NCBI GenBank assembly: GCA_024134725.1
Contig: CP099863.1
Location: forward strand, 1,483,501 to 1,547,500
DNA length: 64,000 nt
Origin: Bacillus sp. 1780r2a1
Lineage (GTDB): Bacteria; Bacillota; Bacilli; Bacillales; Bacillaceae_H
Reading direction: 5' to 3'
Position 1 is the stretch's first letter. Each line of letters begins with the position of its first letter. A program made the translations under genes and the position numbers. This document shows positions 43,092-52,856 of this stretch, piece after piece. The notes beneath the pieces were generated by a model, which made no database searches, was not told the DNA's origin, and saw only the letters and a list, made by a program, of their open reading frames with translations.

Positions 43092-43105
43092 TGTAAGCGT
43101 TATCA
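43092..43105 (+). promoter_or_regulatory. cre site (CcpA) before the glycosidase gene
   Basis: TGTAAGCGTTATCA matches the cre consensus TGWAANCGNTNWCA at every defined position. It lies 20 bases before the start codon, a roadblock or start-site repression position. Confidence 0.8.
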
Positions 43106-43124
43106 AATCAGGGAGGGATAAGCC

Positions 43125-45491
43125 ATGAGTTCAAAGTCTAAGCTATTAGTAAATTCTGCTCTTGTTTCAACCATTGTTCTATCTTCGTTAGGGATGTCTT
43201 CGTCTGTATCAGCTGAAAACCAAGTCACGCCTGTTAATGTTTTAACCATTCAAGATGAATCTGGGGAGCGCATAGCTATTAATCAAGTAAATCAGCTAGG
43301 CAATGAAAATAAGCTAGTTTTGTTTAATGATGCGTTTAGCTACTATACCGAAACAAGTATGGGAAGCAAAGAAGTAGTCTTAAAAAAAGTAGGGCTAAAC
43401 ACGTATGAAGTAATTAAAAAAACAAATGGAGATAGTGAAATACCTGAAGGTGGTCTAGTTTTATCAACTGGAGCAAAAACATTAGCCGAGATTGAGGGCT
43501 TTTTGAACCAACTTCAAAATGGTGAAACAGTTACGCTTCTTGAACCGGTTGCAAAAATTGAGCATAAAAAGTCTAACTCTGTTGATCCGACAAAAGCGTC
43601 TAATCCAGATGGTGCAATATATGATGGGTTTAGAGGACCGGATCAATTAATTGTATATACTTCTAAGTTTGGTGATACAACAAAAACGAATCAATATGGC
43701 TATGAAATCACAGTAGAAAATGGTTTTGTCACAAAGTTAGGGGGAGGAAACTCTAAAATTCCTCAAAACGGCTTTGTGGTGAGCGGACACGGCATAGGAG
43801 CTAATTGGCTTTCATCTCATTCAATCATAGGGGCTAAAGTAGAGGTTAATGAAGCGGGTGAAGTGACCATCACTCAAAATGTTGAAAGCTTTGCATATCA
43901 AAGTCAAAAAGCAATTGAACAAGCTCATGCTTCAATTAAAAAAGCAGGTGAAGAATTTCTAGACGTTGAAATGAAAGAAGCGAAAGAAGCTGCTGGCAAA
44001 GCCGAATCTTTGCTGAAAGAAGCCAAAGCGATACAGGAAGAAAACCCGCTGAAAGCATTGGATTTAACTAGACAAGCTACCCAATTAGCATATGACGCTT
44101 ATTACTATTCACTTCCTTCTCATGTAGCAGAGCAACGTGCTATTTGGTATCGTCCAGAAGAAACTACTTTGGCTGGTGTAAAGCAAGTGCTCGATCGCAT
44201 GGAGAAAGCGGGGTTTAACTCCGTTTATCTTGAAACAACATTTCATGGCTATACTATTTACCCTAGTGACACAATGAAGGAATATGGACTTCCTGCACAG
44301 CATCCTCGCTTTCAAAACGGAGACTATGAAAAGTATGGAAAGGACTTGTTAGCGGCTTATATAGAAGAAGGGAAAAAGCGTGGTCTCACTATTCAAGCTT
44401 GGACAGATGGATTTATGGTTGGTGAGTCTAGTTTGGGAGTTCCTTCCCAGTTTAGCAAATATCCTGAATGGGCAGCTATTCAGCGTGACAATAAATCAGG
44501 AAAGCCAGCACCAGATACGGCAAGTAAGTATTATTGGTTAGATATTGCACAGCCTGATGTTCAAACGTTCATGCTAGATGTTTATAAAGAAATGCAAACG
44601 AAATATGATATTAAAGGGTTAAACATTGATTACATGCGTTATCCACACCACGCTCCTAATCAAAGCTACGGGTTTAGCACAGCAGTACGTGAATTATATA
44701 AAGAAAAGTTTGGGGTTGATCCTTATGAGATTGACTCAGTAATGGATAAGGAAGAATGGAATAAGTGGCAGGAATGGCTGAGAGAAAAAGAAAATTTGTT
44801 TGTAGACAAGCTACACACTCAATCGAAAAAGATAGACAAGAAATTTATGATGACAGCTACGCCTGAACCTGGACCAGAAGCTGTGCTGATTAGCGATTGG
44901 AAAGACGATATTGACGGAGTCATACCGCAGGCTTATGGGCATGATTTCAACAGTATTCAAAAAACAGTAACAGATAGTAAAAAGCTGATGCCTGAAGGAA
45001 CAATGTACTATACTGGAATTTATTCTTTCTATCACCATTTAAGCGAAATGGCTGCCGTAGATGATGTATTATCCGCTAAGCATGGTACATCAGGTGTCAA
45101 TATGTTTGCATTTGGACAAGCAAGTGCTCCGTCTGTAGATGCTCTTGGCAAAGGGCCTTGGCGAGAAAAGGCAGTAAATCCTGGAGAAGAGCCTCTGGTG
45201 GCATCTCAAGTTCTGTTAGAAGAAATGATGAGTTCTCTTCACGAGATTTATATAAAAGAAGGAGCAGTAAATCGTAAGGACGGAAAGAATTTAGAGAAGC
45301 AGGTTAAACAGATTATAAAATTGTTGAAGAAAAACCCGAAAGCAGTAGACTCTGCTGTTCGAGATGGCTTAGACAAAATAAATGAACTTGTCAGCCAAGG
45401 AAAAATAAATGAAACAGTTGGAAAGCGTATGAAAGAAGATCTAGAGCAAGTGAACATGTGGGTAAGCTATTCACTGAATCATCAGCAGTAA
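43125..45491 (+). CDS. Secreted GHL10-family glycoside hydrolase (YngK-like) with N-terminal beta repeats
   Basis: 788 residues. Signal peptide ~1-30 (cleavage near SVSA-EN). Residues ~35-150 and ~160-250 are two related beta modules with the pattern L(V/I)xYT...IPxxGxVxSxG, as found before phosphodiester-glycosidase and GHL10 domains. Residues ~260-325 are an Ala/Glu/Lys coiled coil. Residues ~333-665 are the GHL10 barrel (EQRAIWYRPEET, FNSVYLETTFHG, IQAWTDGF, KGLNIDYMRYPHH, GVIPQAYGHDF), with acidic residues in NIDYMR likely catalytic. The C-terminal ~100 residues are helical. YngK of B. subtilis has a related barrel. It probably cuts an extracellular or wall-linked glycan. First gene of the locus, with a perfect cre site upstream. 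Confidence 0.85.
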   Translation: MSSKSKLLVNSALVSTIVLSSLGMSSSVSAENQVTPVNVLTIQDESGERIAINQVNQLGNENKLVLFNDAFSYYTETSMGSKEVVLKKVGLNTYEVIKKTNGDSEIPEGGLVLSTGAKTLAEIEGFLNQLQNGETVTLLEPVAKIEHKKSNSVDPTKASNPDGAIYDGFRGPDQLIVYTSKFGDTTKTNQYGYEITVENGFVTKLGGGNSKIPQNGFVVSGHGIGANWLSSHSIIGAKVEVNEAGEVTITQNVESFAYQSQKAIEQAHASIKKAGEEFLDVEMKEAKEAAGKAESLLKEAKAIQEENPLKALDLTRQATQLAYDAYYYSLPSHVAEQRAIWYRPEETTLAGVKQVLDRMEKAGFNSVYLETTFHGYTIYPSDTMKEYGLPAQHPRFQNGDYEKYGKDLLAAYIEEGKKRGLTIQAWTDGFMVGESSLGVPSQFSKYPEWAAIQRDNKSGKPAPDTASKYYWLDIAQPDVQTFMLDVYKEMQTKYDIKGLNIDYMRYPHHAPNQSYGFSTAVRELYKEKFGVDPYEIDSVMDKEEWNKWQEWLREKENLFVDKLHTQSKKIDKKFMMTATPEPGPEAVLISDWKDDIDGVIPQAYGHDFNSIQKTVTDSKKLMPEGTMYYTGIYSFYHHLSEMAAVDDVLSAKHGTSGVNMFAFGQASAPSVDALGKGPWREKAVNPGEEPLVASQVLLEEMMSSLHEIYIKEGAVNRKDGKNLEKQVKQIIKLLKKNPKAVDSAVRDGLDKINELVSQGKINETVGKRMKEDLEQVNMWVSYSLNHQQ

Positions 45492-45492
45492 G

Positions 45493-45534
45493 CAAAGGGA
45501 GCGGGCCTTGATTTAAAAGGTCCACTCTTTTTAT
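45493..45534 (+). terminator. Terminator after the glycosidase gene
   Basis: AAAGGGAG-GG-CCTT pairs with AAGG-CC-CTCTTT with two internal mismatches, ending in TTTTTATT. Makes the glycosidase a separate transcript. Confidence 0.65.
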
Positions 45535-45607
45535 TCTATGACATATATACCGAAAAGAAATTAATTTTCAAAAAAATATAAAAAAGTAAAATAATTTTGA
45601 AAACGTA

Positions 45608-45656
45608 TTGATATTCTACAATTCACCTTGTATTATAAAGAAAGAAAACGCTTTCT
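45608..45656 (+). promoter_or_regulatory. Promoter and cre site of the importer operon
   Basis: TTGATA (45608-45613) and TATTAT (45631-45636) with a 17-base spacer. AGAAAACGCTTTCT (45643-45656) is cre-like with mismatches only at the outermost positions and sits at the start site. Upstream, TTTTCAAAA and TTTTGAAAA (45565-45603) form inverted arms that might bind a second regulator. Confidence 0.7.
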
Positions 45657-45681
45657 ATCAGATTCATAGGGGGAATGGATA

Positions 45682-47004
45682 ATGAGAAAGAAAAAAAACA
45701 AATTATTAGTTGGGACGATTGTGGCAGCGCTGTCTACAGGCATGGTTGCCTGTGGAAAAGAAGATGCTAGCAGTAAAGCACCTTCAGGAGGTGAACTATC
45801 TGGAGAAGTCACGCTTTGGACAGCGTCTTTATCTGGGGATCCATTTGATACATACTTTGATAACATCGAGAAAAATTTTGAAAAACTTCATCCAGAAGTC
45901 GATGTCATTATTGAAGATGTTCCGCAAAATGAAATGGAACAAAAGGTATTAACATCTTTAACCGGAAATGATGTTCCAGACGTTGTAAATTTAAACCCAC
46001 ATTATATGTCTAACATAGCGGCACAAGGCGGTTTGTTAGAGTTAGATGATATGGTAAGTGATAAAGCCAAAGATTCATTTGTCGAAGGGCCACTACAATC
46101 TGGGATTTATGATAAAAAACTTTATGCTTTGCCTTGGTATTTAACAACGACAGTATCTTGGTATAACGCCGATCATTTTGAAAAAGCTGGAGTGAAGGAG
46201 CTACCAACTACAGTTAAAGGTATTTATGATACAGCCAAGTCTATTACTGAAGCTACTGGAAAACCTTCTTACTATCCAGTTATCAATGATGGTAATACTA
46301 TCATGGAAAAGATGGTATCCATAGCAAACGGAACACCTATTGTAGAAAACGGCAAAGCGACGTTTGAAGATAATAAAGATTTAGTAGAATTCTTCACGGT
46401 AACACAGAAAATGTACAAAGAAGGAATTATTCCACAAGAAACGGCTGAAGGTTCATTGAAAACAGGTCAAGAACTATACATGGCAGGTAACATTTCCTTT
46501 TTGGAGGGTGGAGTAACCTTTTTAGGCCCTGTTGAATCAGGAGCTCCTGAAGTATATAGTGCATCAAAAGCAGGTCAACCATTAGAAAACGAAAAAGCAC
46601 CGATTAATGTAGCTGTTATGAACTTTGCGGTACCGGCGAAAACGCAAAATAAAGAGGCTGCAGTAGCATTAGCTGAGTTTGTAACAAACGCAGAAAATCA
46701 GTTGGAATTTGCAAAAACAGCTGGAACCGTTCTTCCATCAACAAAAGAATCTTTAGAAGATGACTATTTTAAAAAACCTGGTGATTCGCCAAAAGGATTT
46801 GGAATGCTTCAAGCTTCTGAAGCATTAAATCGTTCTAAAGTATTAATTCCACCTACGGAAAACAGTGCAGACTTACGTGAAGCTACTAAAAATATCTTTG
46901 TGAAGAATTTGCAAGGGAAAGTTACGCCAAAAGAAGCTTTAAAAGAGTTAGCTGAGGAGTGGAACAAGTCGTTTGAAGAAACAGGTGAAGAAGTAACGTT
47001 TTAG
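45682..47004 (+). CDS. Sugar ABC transporter substrate-binding lipoprotein (CUT1)
   Basis: 440 residues, SBP family 1. Lipoprotein signal with MVAC box (Cys near residue 24), followed by a Ser/Lys linker. EVTLWTASLSGDP, VVNLNPHYMSNIAAQGGLLEL, and the C-terminal aromatic-poor lobe match CUT1 binding proteins for oligosaccharides. It should capture the glycan fragments released by the upstream glycosidase. A strong hairpin terminator follows, which usually sets binding protein above permeases. Confidence 0.9.
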   Translation: MRKKKNKLLVGTIVAALSTGMVACGKEDASSKAPSGGELSGEVTLWTASLSGDPFDTYFDNIEKNFEKLHPEVDVIIEDVPQNEMEQKVLTSLTGNDVPDVVNLNPHYMSNIAAQGGLLELDDMVSDKAKDSFVEGPLQSGIYDKKLYALPWYLTTTVSWYNADHFEKAGVKELPTTVKGIYDTAKSITEATGKPSYYPVINDGNTIMEKMVSIANGTPIVENGKATFEDNKDLVEFFTVTQKMYKEGIIPQETAEGSLKTGQELYMAGNISFLEGGVTFLGPVESGAPEVYSASKAGQPLENEKAPINVAVMNFAVPAKTQNKEAAVALAEFVTNAENQLEFAKTAGTVLPSTKESLEDDYFKKPGDSPKGFGMLQASEALNRSKVLIPPTENSADLREATKNIFVKNLQGKVTPKEALKELAEEWNKSFEETGEEVTF

Positions 47005-47011
47005 GTAATAG

Positions 47012-47047
47012 AAAAAAGAATAGCTTGCTAGTAAGCTATTCTTTTTT
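47012..47047 (+). terminator. Strong hairpin between binding-protein and permease genes
   Basis: AAAAAAGAATAGCTT pairs perfectly with AAGCTATTCTTTTTT. Partial read-through into the permease genes is expected, as no separate promoter is visible. Confidence 0.9.
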
Positions 47048-47068
47048 GTTTATAAAGGAGAGTAGGGT

Positions 47069-48007
47069 ATGGAGAGAGAACACGTTGTATTACATAACAA
47101 AGTAAACGTTATTTCGAAGAAAAAGCGCAAGGTAGGCATGAAACAATTATCCCCGTGGCTCTTTTTGCTTCCTTCTATCATCATTTTAGGAACGTTCTTA
47201 GTGTTTCCGATATTAGAAGCATTTAAATGGAGTTTATTAGATTATAAAATTATCGCAGGTACGGGTGAGTATGTTGGGCTAGCGAATTTTAAAGAGTTAT
47301 TTGGTGATAAAAATTTCTGGACAGCTCTTGTTAACACATTAGTATTTTTAGTTATCGTTCTTCCGCTCAATGTTTTTTTGCCAATGATCTTAGCGGTTCT
47401 TGTAAATCAGAAAATTAAAGGTGTTTCGACCTTTCGAATTCTATATTACCTTCCTGTCATTACGCCTATGGTTGTAGCTGCGCTAATGTGGAAAATGCTT
47501 TATTCACAAAACGGACTTGTATCTGCAGTTCTTGTTAAACTTGGATTGTTTGATGCTCCAACGAATTTACTTGTACAATCAACAACGGCTCTAGTTGCAG
47601 TTGCTGTAATCACTGTGTGGAAAGGTCTAGGATATTACATGATTATTTACTTAGCAGGCTTGCAAAGTATCCCAAAAGATGTTTATGAGTCTGCTAGCAT
47701 TGATGGAGCGTCGATTTTTCAACAGTTTCGCCATATAACAGTTCCAATGTTGACGCCTTCTCTCACGCTTGTTTCTGTGATGACAATCATTGCTGGAATG
47801 AAGGTTTTTGAAGAAATTGCGCTTACAACTGGTGGTGGACCATCTGGTGCTACAACCACGTTAGTTATGTACATCTATGAGAAATTTATGAGGTTAGATG
47901 TAAGCATTGCCTCAGCAGCAGGAATTGTGTTGCTAATCCTAGCAATTGGTGCATCACTTCTTCAAATGAAGGTAACAAGTAAACGTGAAGATGATTTAAG
48001 AGCTTAA
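47069..48007 (+). CDS. CUT1 sugar ABC permease (MalF/UgpA-like)
   Basis: 312 residues with six predicted membrane segments and a ~25-residue basic N-terminal extension. The EAA loop is present (YESASIDGASIFQQFRHITVP), the docking site for the ATPase. Forms the channel with the next gene. No ATPase gene is in the locus, so a shared MsmX-type ATPase elsewhere in the genome must be used. Confidence 0.9.
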   Translation: MEREHVVLHNKVNVISKKKRKVGMKQLSPWLFLLPSIIILGTFLVFPILEAFKWSLLDYKIIAGTGEYVGLANFKELFGDKNFWTALVNTLVFLVIVLPLNVFLPMILAVLVNQKIKGVSTFRILYYLPVITPMVVAALMWKMLYSQNGLVSAVLVKLGLFDAPTNLLVQSTTALVAVAVITVWKGLGYYMIIYLAGLQSIPKDVYESASIDGASIFQQFRHITVPMLTPSLTLVSVMTIIAGMKVFEEIALTTGGGPSGATTTLVMYIYEKFMRLDVSIASAAGIVLLILAIGASLLQMKVTSKREDDLRA

Positions 48008-48025
48008 TGAGAGGAGAAGACATAC

Positions 48026-48847
48026 ATGCAACCGAAATTGTCTCAAAAATTCATCCTATACTTATTAATGATATTAATTACTTTCTTAACAATTGGACCC
48101 TTTATGCTTACGCTATTGATGGGATTGAAATCTCCAGGAGAAGGGATTTATACAAGCATTTTGCCAGCAAACCCAACCATAGATAACTTTGTAACTGCAT
48201 TTGATAAAGCTAACTTCGGTACGTATTTTATCAATACGGCAATTGTAACCATAATAGCAATTCCATTAAATCTTTTATTTTGCAGCTTGGCAGCATATCC
48301 TCTAGCTCGAATGAACTTTAGAGGACGAAGTATAGTATTAGCTTTAATTATTTCTACAATGATGGTTCCATTTCAGCTCTACATGGCTCCTTTATTTCAG
48401 CTAGCTGGTGAGCTCGGGTTACGCAACACGTACCTAGGTCTTGTAGTCATGCAAGTTTCTACGGCATTTGGAATCTTTTTAATGCGACAAGCTTATTTGC
48501 GAATCCCAAAGGAATTAGAGGAATCCGCTTATTTAGATGGTGCAAATCAATTGAAGGTATGGTATCTTGTCGCCTTGCCGTTGGTAAAGCCAACGCTTGT
48601 TACCCTAGCAATTTTTACATTTATGGGAACATGGGGAGATTATTTGTGGCCTCTTTTGAATTCTACCGAAAGTAGTATGTACACCCTCTCTATTGGATTA
48701 GCGCAGTTATCTCAGAATTTTGATGGATCTAATTTAAAATTAATTAGCGCTGCTTCAATCTTAACTACGCTTCCAACATTGCTGATTTTTATTTGGCTTC
48801 AAAAGTATTTTATCTCTGGAGCAACGGATGGAGCTGTAAAAGGGTAA
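48026..48847 (+). CDS. CUT1 sugar ABC permease (MalG/UgpE-like)
   Basis: 273 residues with six predicted membrane segments. EAA loop ELEESAYLDGANQLKVWYLVALP, and the GDYLWPL segment common in MalG-type permeases. Pairs with the preceding permease, 18 bases upstream. Confidence 0.9.
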   Translation: MQPKLSQKFILYLLMILITFLTIGPFMLTLLMGLKSPGEGIYTSILPANPTIDNFVTAFDKANFGTYFINTAIVTIIAIPLNLLFCSLAAYPLARMNFRGRSIVLALIISTMMVPFQLYMAPLFQLAGELGLRNTYLGLVVMQVSTAFGIFLMRQAYLRIPKELEESAYLDGANQLKVWYLVALPLVKPTLVTLAIFTFMGTWGDYLWPLLNSTESSMYTLSIGLAQLSQNFDGSNLKLISAASILTTLPTLLIFIWLQKYFISGATDGAVKG

Positions 48848-48910
48848 GGAGGTAAACTACACTATACACTTTTGGTTGTCATAGTTAAATCAGGGGAAGG
48901 GTTGAACGTA

Positions 48911-50263
48911 TTGAAACAAATTATGTTTTTTAATCGGGCTATTCCTGTTATTTATGAAGTTGATTGTGTTGTTGTTGGAGGAGGCACAGGTGGTGCTGCG
49001 ACAGCTATCGCTGCATTGGAAGAAGGGCTTACAGCCCTTGTTGTCGAGAAAATGATATCCCTCGGTGGAACCCAAACTAATGCCTTAGTATCACCTATGA
49101 TGCCGACTTATGTAAAAAGTCAACGAGTGAACCAGCTTATTATTGAAAGGCTGCACAAAGAAAATATCAGCACGAGTGATGGTACCACAGCATGTAGTTG
49201 GTTTAATGTAGAAACCCTGAGCTATGTTTTGGAGCAGTTGATTATAGAACGAAAAGGGCATATATTGTATGACGCCAATTATATTGACTGCCTGAAAGAA
49301 AATAACAACATTTCATACATTATTGTCAATACATGTGATGGTCTCGTCGCAATAAAAGGAAAAACTTTCGTGGATGCGACTGCTGATGCTATGTTATCTC
49401 GAAGTGCCGGAGTAAGAGTGGAAGCTGGAAATGTGGATGGACAAAATCAACAGATATCTTTTCGTTTTGAAATGGGTGGAATAGACATTCCAACATTGCG
49501 GCACTATGTGTTATCAAAAAACGAACAATTTTGTCAAATTGAAAACGCCAGTTTTTTTGAAATTGCGATGGTACCAGGTAAGGGCCACGTCTTAGAACCC
49601 CTCTTTCAAAGCGCATACGAAGCAGGGGATTTAGTAGAAGAGGACCTCAGATATTTTCAAGCATTTACGCAGCCTGGAAAACCAACGGTAATGTCATTTA
49701 ACTGCCCTCATATCCCAGGTGTTTTTCAGACTACTAGCCCCATGTTGCGATCTCAAGCGGTAACTAAAGGCCGTGAAATGATCCATCGTTTGGCCGCTTT
49801 CTTGAAAAAATATATCCCTGGATTTTCTAATGCGTATTTACTAAAGGAAGCGACGCAGCTGGGAATTAGAGAGTCTTATCGTATCATTGGAAAATACGTA
49901 TTAACAGAGCAAGACTATGTAAATCGTGCACGCTTTAATGATGGAATTGCACAAGGTGATTGGTATATTGACGTACACAGTGTAGGGAATCAGTATGTAA
50001 ATGAATCGAAGTATACAAAAGGTGAGTATTACGAAATTCCGTACCGATCGCTTATCACATATGAGGTTAGTAACCTAATAGTAGTAGGACGTCATATCTC
50101 TAGTACATTCCTTATGCAGGCTTCTTTGCGTATTCAGCCGACTGTTCGCAGTATGGCCCAAGCTGCTGGAATGGCCTGCGCTTATTCTCTAAAAGCGAAT
50201 ATTCCATTAAACGAAATTGATGGTTCGTATATAAAAGTGTTACTTGAACATATGGAGGCATAA
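48911..50263 (+). CDS. FAD-dependent oxidoreductase (FAD_oxidored family)
   Basis: 450 residues from TTG 48911, chosen because AGGGGAAGGG lies nine bases ahead; TTG 48902 or ATG 48923 are alternatives. The N-terminal dinucleotide-binding GxGxxG is VVVGGGTGGAATAIAALEEG, followed by VVEKMISLGGTQTN; the C-terminal FAD motif is SNLIVVGRHISSTF. It belongs to the PF12831-type family, cytosolic, with unknown physiological substrate. In glycan loci such enzymes may oxidise a sugar hydroxyl. It lies between the permeases and the alpha-mannosidase and ends three bases before it. Confidence 0.82.
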   Translation: MKQIMFFNRAIPVIYEVDCVVVGGGTGGAATAIAALEEGLTALVVEKMISLGGTQTNALVSPMMPTYVKSQRVNQLIIERLHKENISTSDGTTACSWFNVETLSYVLEQLIIERKGHILYDANYIDCLKENNNISYIIVNTCDGLVAIKGKTFVDATADAMLSRSAGVRVEAGNVDGQNQQISFRFEMGGIDIPTLRHYVLSKNEQFCQIENASFFEIAMVPGKGHVLEPLFQSAYEAGDLVEEDLRYFQAFTQPGKPTVMSFNCPHIPGVFQTTSPMLRSQAVTKGREMIHRLAAFLKKYIPGFSNAYLLKEATQLGIRESYRIIGKYVLTEQDYVNRARFNDGIAQGDWYIDVHSVGNQYVNESKYTKGEYYEIPYRSLITYEVSNLIVVGRHISSTFLMQASLRIQPTVRSMAQAAGMACAYSLKANIPLNEIDGSYIKVLLEHMEA

Positions 50264-50266
50264 AGC

Positions 50267-52813
50267 ATGAATCGAATTAAAGAAGTACACATTTTAAACC
50301 ATACGCATTGGGATCGTGAATGGTATGAAACGTTTGAAGAATTTCGCTATAAGCTTCGAAACGGTTTGAGATATGTTCAAAGACTTCTTGACGAGGGACA
50401 GATTGAATCCTTTTTTTTAGATGGGCAAACAATTGTTTTAGATGACTTTAAAGAGATTGTAAATGAAGCGGAGTATGAGAAGCTGCTTCAGTATATCAAA
50501 AATGGCAAAATAGAAGTAGGCCCGTGGTATTTATTGGCAGATGAATTTTTAGTATCTGGAGAATCAATAATAAAAAACTTGGAACTTGGCATTAAAAAAG
50601 CAAAAGAATCTGGGTCAACTTATAAAATTGGCTATCTTCCAGATACCTTTGGTCATAATAGTCAGATGCCGCAAATTTTCCAAGGTTACAATATTCCTTT
50701 TGCCCTTATATGGAGAGGTGCTGTGTCAAACACATTAGAAAATGAATGGGTTGGAGCAGATGGAAGTTCTGTTCGTACAGTGGTTTTGCCATTAAAAGAA
50801 GGATATTATCAAACATTTTTAAAACATAAAGGTTTCATTGAAGAGACCGATGATTATATAAGAAGAAGTGAGCCATATGTGACACAAGGAAAGCTCTTAT
50901 TGATGAACGGAGCAGATCATACTTACACATGTGAGAACCTAGACAAGCGAGTTGCTCAATTAAATGAACAATTCCAAGATATTACGTTTAAGCAGTCGTC
51001 CATGTCAGCTTATATCAAAACGTATGAGGGCCAAAAGTTTTCTGAGAGGATCTACGAAGAGCAGCGTAATCCATCTAAAGTGTTTATCCTGCCAGGCGTC
51101 TATTCGACTCGTTCTTATTTAAAAAGAGATAATCAACGTTGTGAAGACGAGGCTGTCAGTGTTATGGAAGCTTTAAACGTTTGGACTAATGGAAATACAA
51201 ACTCAGAACAGTTTATGGAATATGTTTGGAAGTTAATTCTACAAAACCAACCTCATGATAGCATCTGTGGTTGTAGCATTGATGCAGTTCATACAGAAAT
51301 GGAGGTTAGGTCTCAAAAAGCACTTCACGCAATTGAACAGTTTAAAAAAGACATATTAAATAATGAATATCCATTTGAATTTTTAGATGAAACGGTTGAA
51401 AATTCGTACCTATATTGCATAAATAATCTACCGTTTGCAGCGGTGTATCCTGTATATGCTCAAATAAAAATTCCAGCAACACAAGATTTGGGAGCCATTA
51501 AACTGTTTTATAATGAAAAAGAACTATCGTTTGATTTATTAAAAAGAGAGCAAAAAGAAGGTTTTTTTCGGCATATTTTAGCAGAGCCACACTACGGTGA
51601 ATATGTATACTACGATGTCTTATTCATGCTTGAGTTTAACGGTGTTGAGACAAAAAGAGTGGAAATTAAACGAGCGGTTGCTCACCAAGAGACCATTACG
51701 GACTCCAAAGAGACATTTATTGAGAATGAATTTTATCGCATTACTTGGGATAATAGGGGGCTAAAAGTTGAAGATCGTAAAACGGGAACGGTATACGATA
51801 ACCAACATCAATTAATATCATCACTTGATGCAGGAGACACATACAACTATTCACCTCCTATTAATGATCAAACGAGTAAAGCTAACCTAGTAAAAGTAAC
51901 AGATGTTGTAAAAGGAAAAAACTATCAGTCTCTCACGCTTCATTATGAAATGAATCTACCCGCTTCATTAAATAAAGAGAGAACAGGTCCAAGTAAACAC
52001 AATGTGATGAACACAATAGTTACAACAGTAAAGCTCTATAAGCACAACAAGCAGATTTGTTTTAAAACAGCTGTTCATAATCAAGCGAAGGACCAAAAAT
52101 TACGTGTGGGCTTCCAAGTTAGAGCAGCAGATTATAGCTATTCAGATACAGCGTTCGATGCAAGAAGAAGAGAAACAATTCGAGATAAACAGGTAGATGT
52201 GCCAAAAGATAAAGAGGCTATCATGAACCAATATCCAACGTATTCTAGTGTTATCGCAAATGATCATCAAGTTGTTCATCGAGGTATGCAAGAGTATGAA
52301 GTAGATAGGTTAGAAGATGAGGACTATGTATTCTTAACAATGATTCGAAGCGTTGGATGGTTATCTAGACGGGATTTGCGAACGAGAGGGAATGGTGCTG
52401 GGCCAAGCTTTGAAGTAAAAGGTGCACAGTGTTTAGGTCAATATGAGTTTGAGTACGCCTTAATAGTGGGGGAGCATAATCATTCGTGGAATAATGGAAG
52501 AGCGTTAAGACAATCAGTTGTTACTCAACAGTCCATGGCTTATGAACGTGAACAGCAGCTGTTTATCCAGTCTTCACAAAAGATTGTGCATTCATCATTT
52601 ATGCAAGCAGGAAAAGGTGCGTTTTATATACGAATGTTTAATCCATCTGAGCTAAATGAAACCACAATGCTATCGTTCGGAATTAATGTCGCAGAACTGA
52701 GTGAAGTAAACTTTGATAATGAAATTATGTACACGTACGAGGCAAAATCAGACGTAGAAATATCGTTTAAGCCAAAGGAAATAAAAACACTTTTAGTCAA
52801 AAGAGGAGAGTAG
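50267..52813 (+). CDS. GH38 alpha-mannosidase
   Basis: 848 residues, GH38. The zinc and catalytic motifs are HTHWDREW at 12-19, GPWYLLADEF at 85-94, and the nucleophile Asp126 in LPDTFGHNSQMP; a C-terminal beta domain follows (~390-848) with NGAGPSFEVKG. It hydrolyses alpha-mannosidic bonds with retention. No signal peptide, so it acts on imported oligosaccharides, possibly phosphorylated ones as for MngB of E. coli. Cotranscribed with the FAD gene. Confidence 0.92.
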   Translation: MNRIKEVHILNHTHWDREWYETFEEFRYKLRNGLRYVQRLLDEGQIESFFLDGQTIVLDDFKEIVNEAEYEKLLQYIKNGKIEVGPWYLLADEFLVSGESIIKNLELGIKKAKESGSTYKIGYLPDTFGHNSQMPQIFQGYNIPFALIWRGAVSNTLENEWVGADGSSVRTVVLPLKEGYYQTFLKHKGFIEETDDYIRRSEPYVTQGKLLLMNGADHTYTCENLDKRVAQLNEQFQDITFKQSSMSAYIKTYEGQKFSERIYEEQRNPSKVFILPGVYSTRSYLKRDNQRCEDEAVSVMEALNVWTNGNTNSEQFMEYVWKLILQNQPHDSICGCSIDAVHTEMEVRSQKALHAIEQFKKDILNNEYPFEFLDETVENSYLYCINNLPFAAVYPVYAQIKIPATQDLGAIKLFYNEKELSFDLLKREQKEGFFRHILAEPHYGEYVYYDVLFMLEFNGVETKRVEIKRAVAHQETITDSKETFIENEFYRITWDNRGLKVEDRKTGTVYDNQHQLISSLDAGDTYNYSPPINDQTSKANLVKVTDVVKGKNYQSLTLHYEMNLPASLNKERTGPSKHNVMNTIVTTVKLYKHNKQICFKTAVHNQAKDQKLRVGFQVRAADYSYSDTAFDARRRETIRDKQVDVPKDKEAIMNQYPTYSSVIANDHQVVHRGMQEYEVDRLEDEDYVFLTMIRSVGWLSRRDLRTRGNGAGPSFEVKGAQCLGQYEFEYALIVGEHNHSWNNGRALRQSVVTQQSMAYEREQQLFIQSSQKIVHSSFMQAGKGAFYIRMFNPSELNETTMLSFGINVAELSEVNFDNEIMYTYEAKSDVEISFKPKEIKTLLVKRGE

Positions 52814-52856
52814 CAGAACGATAGTGTTCTGATTTTAGAAATGAAGGTGATCGGTA

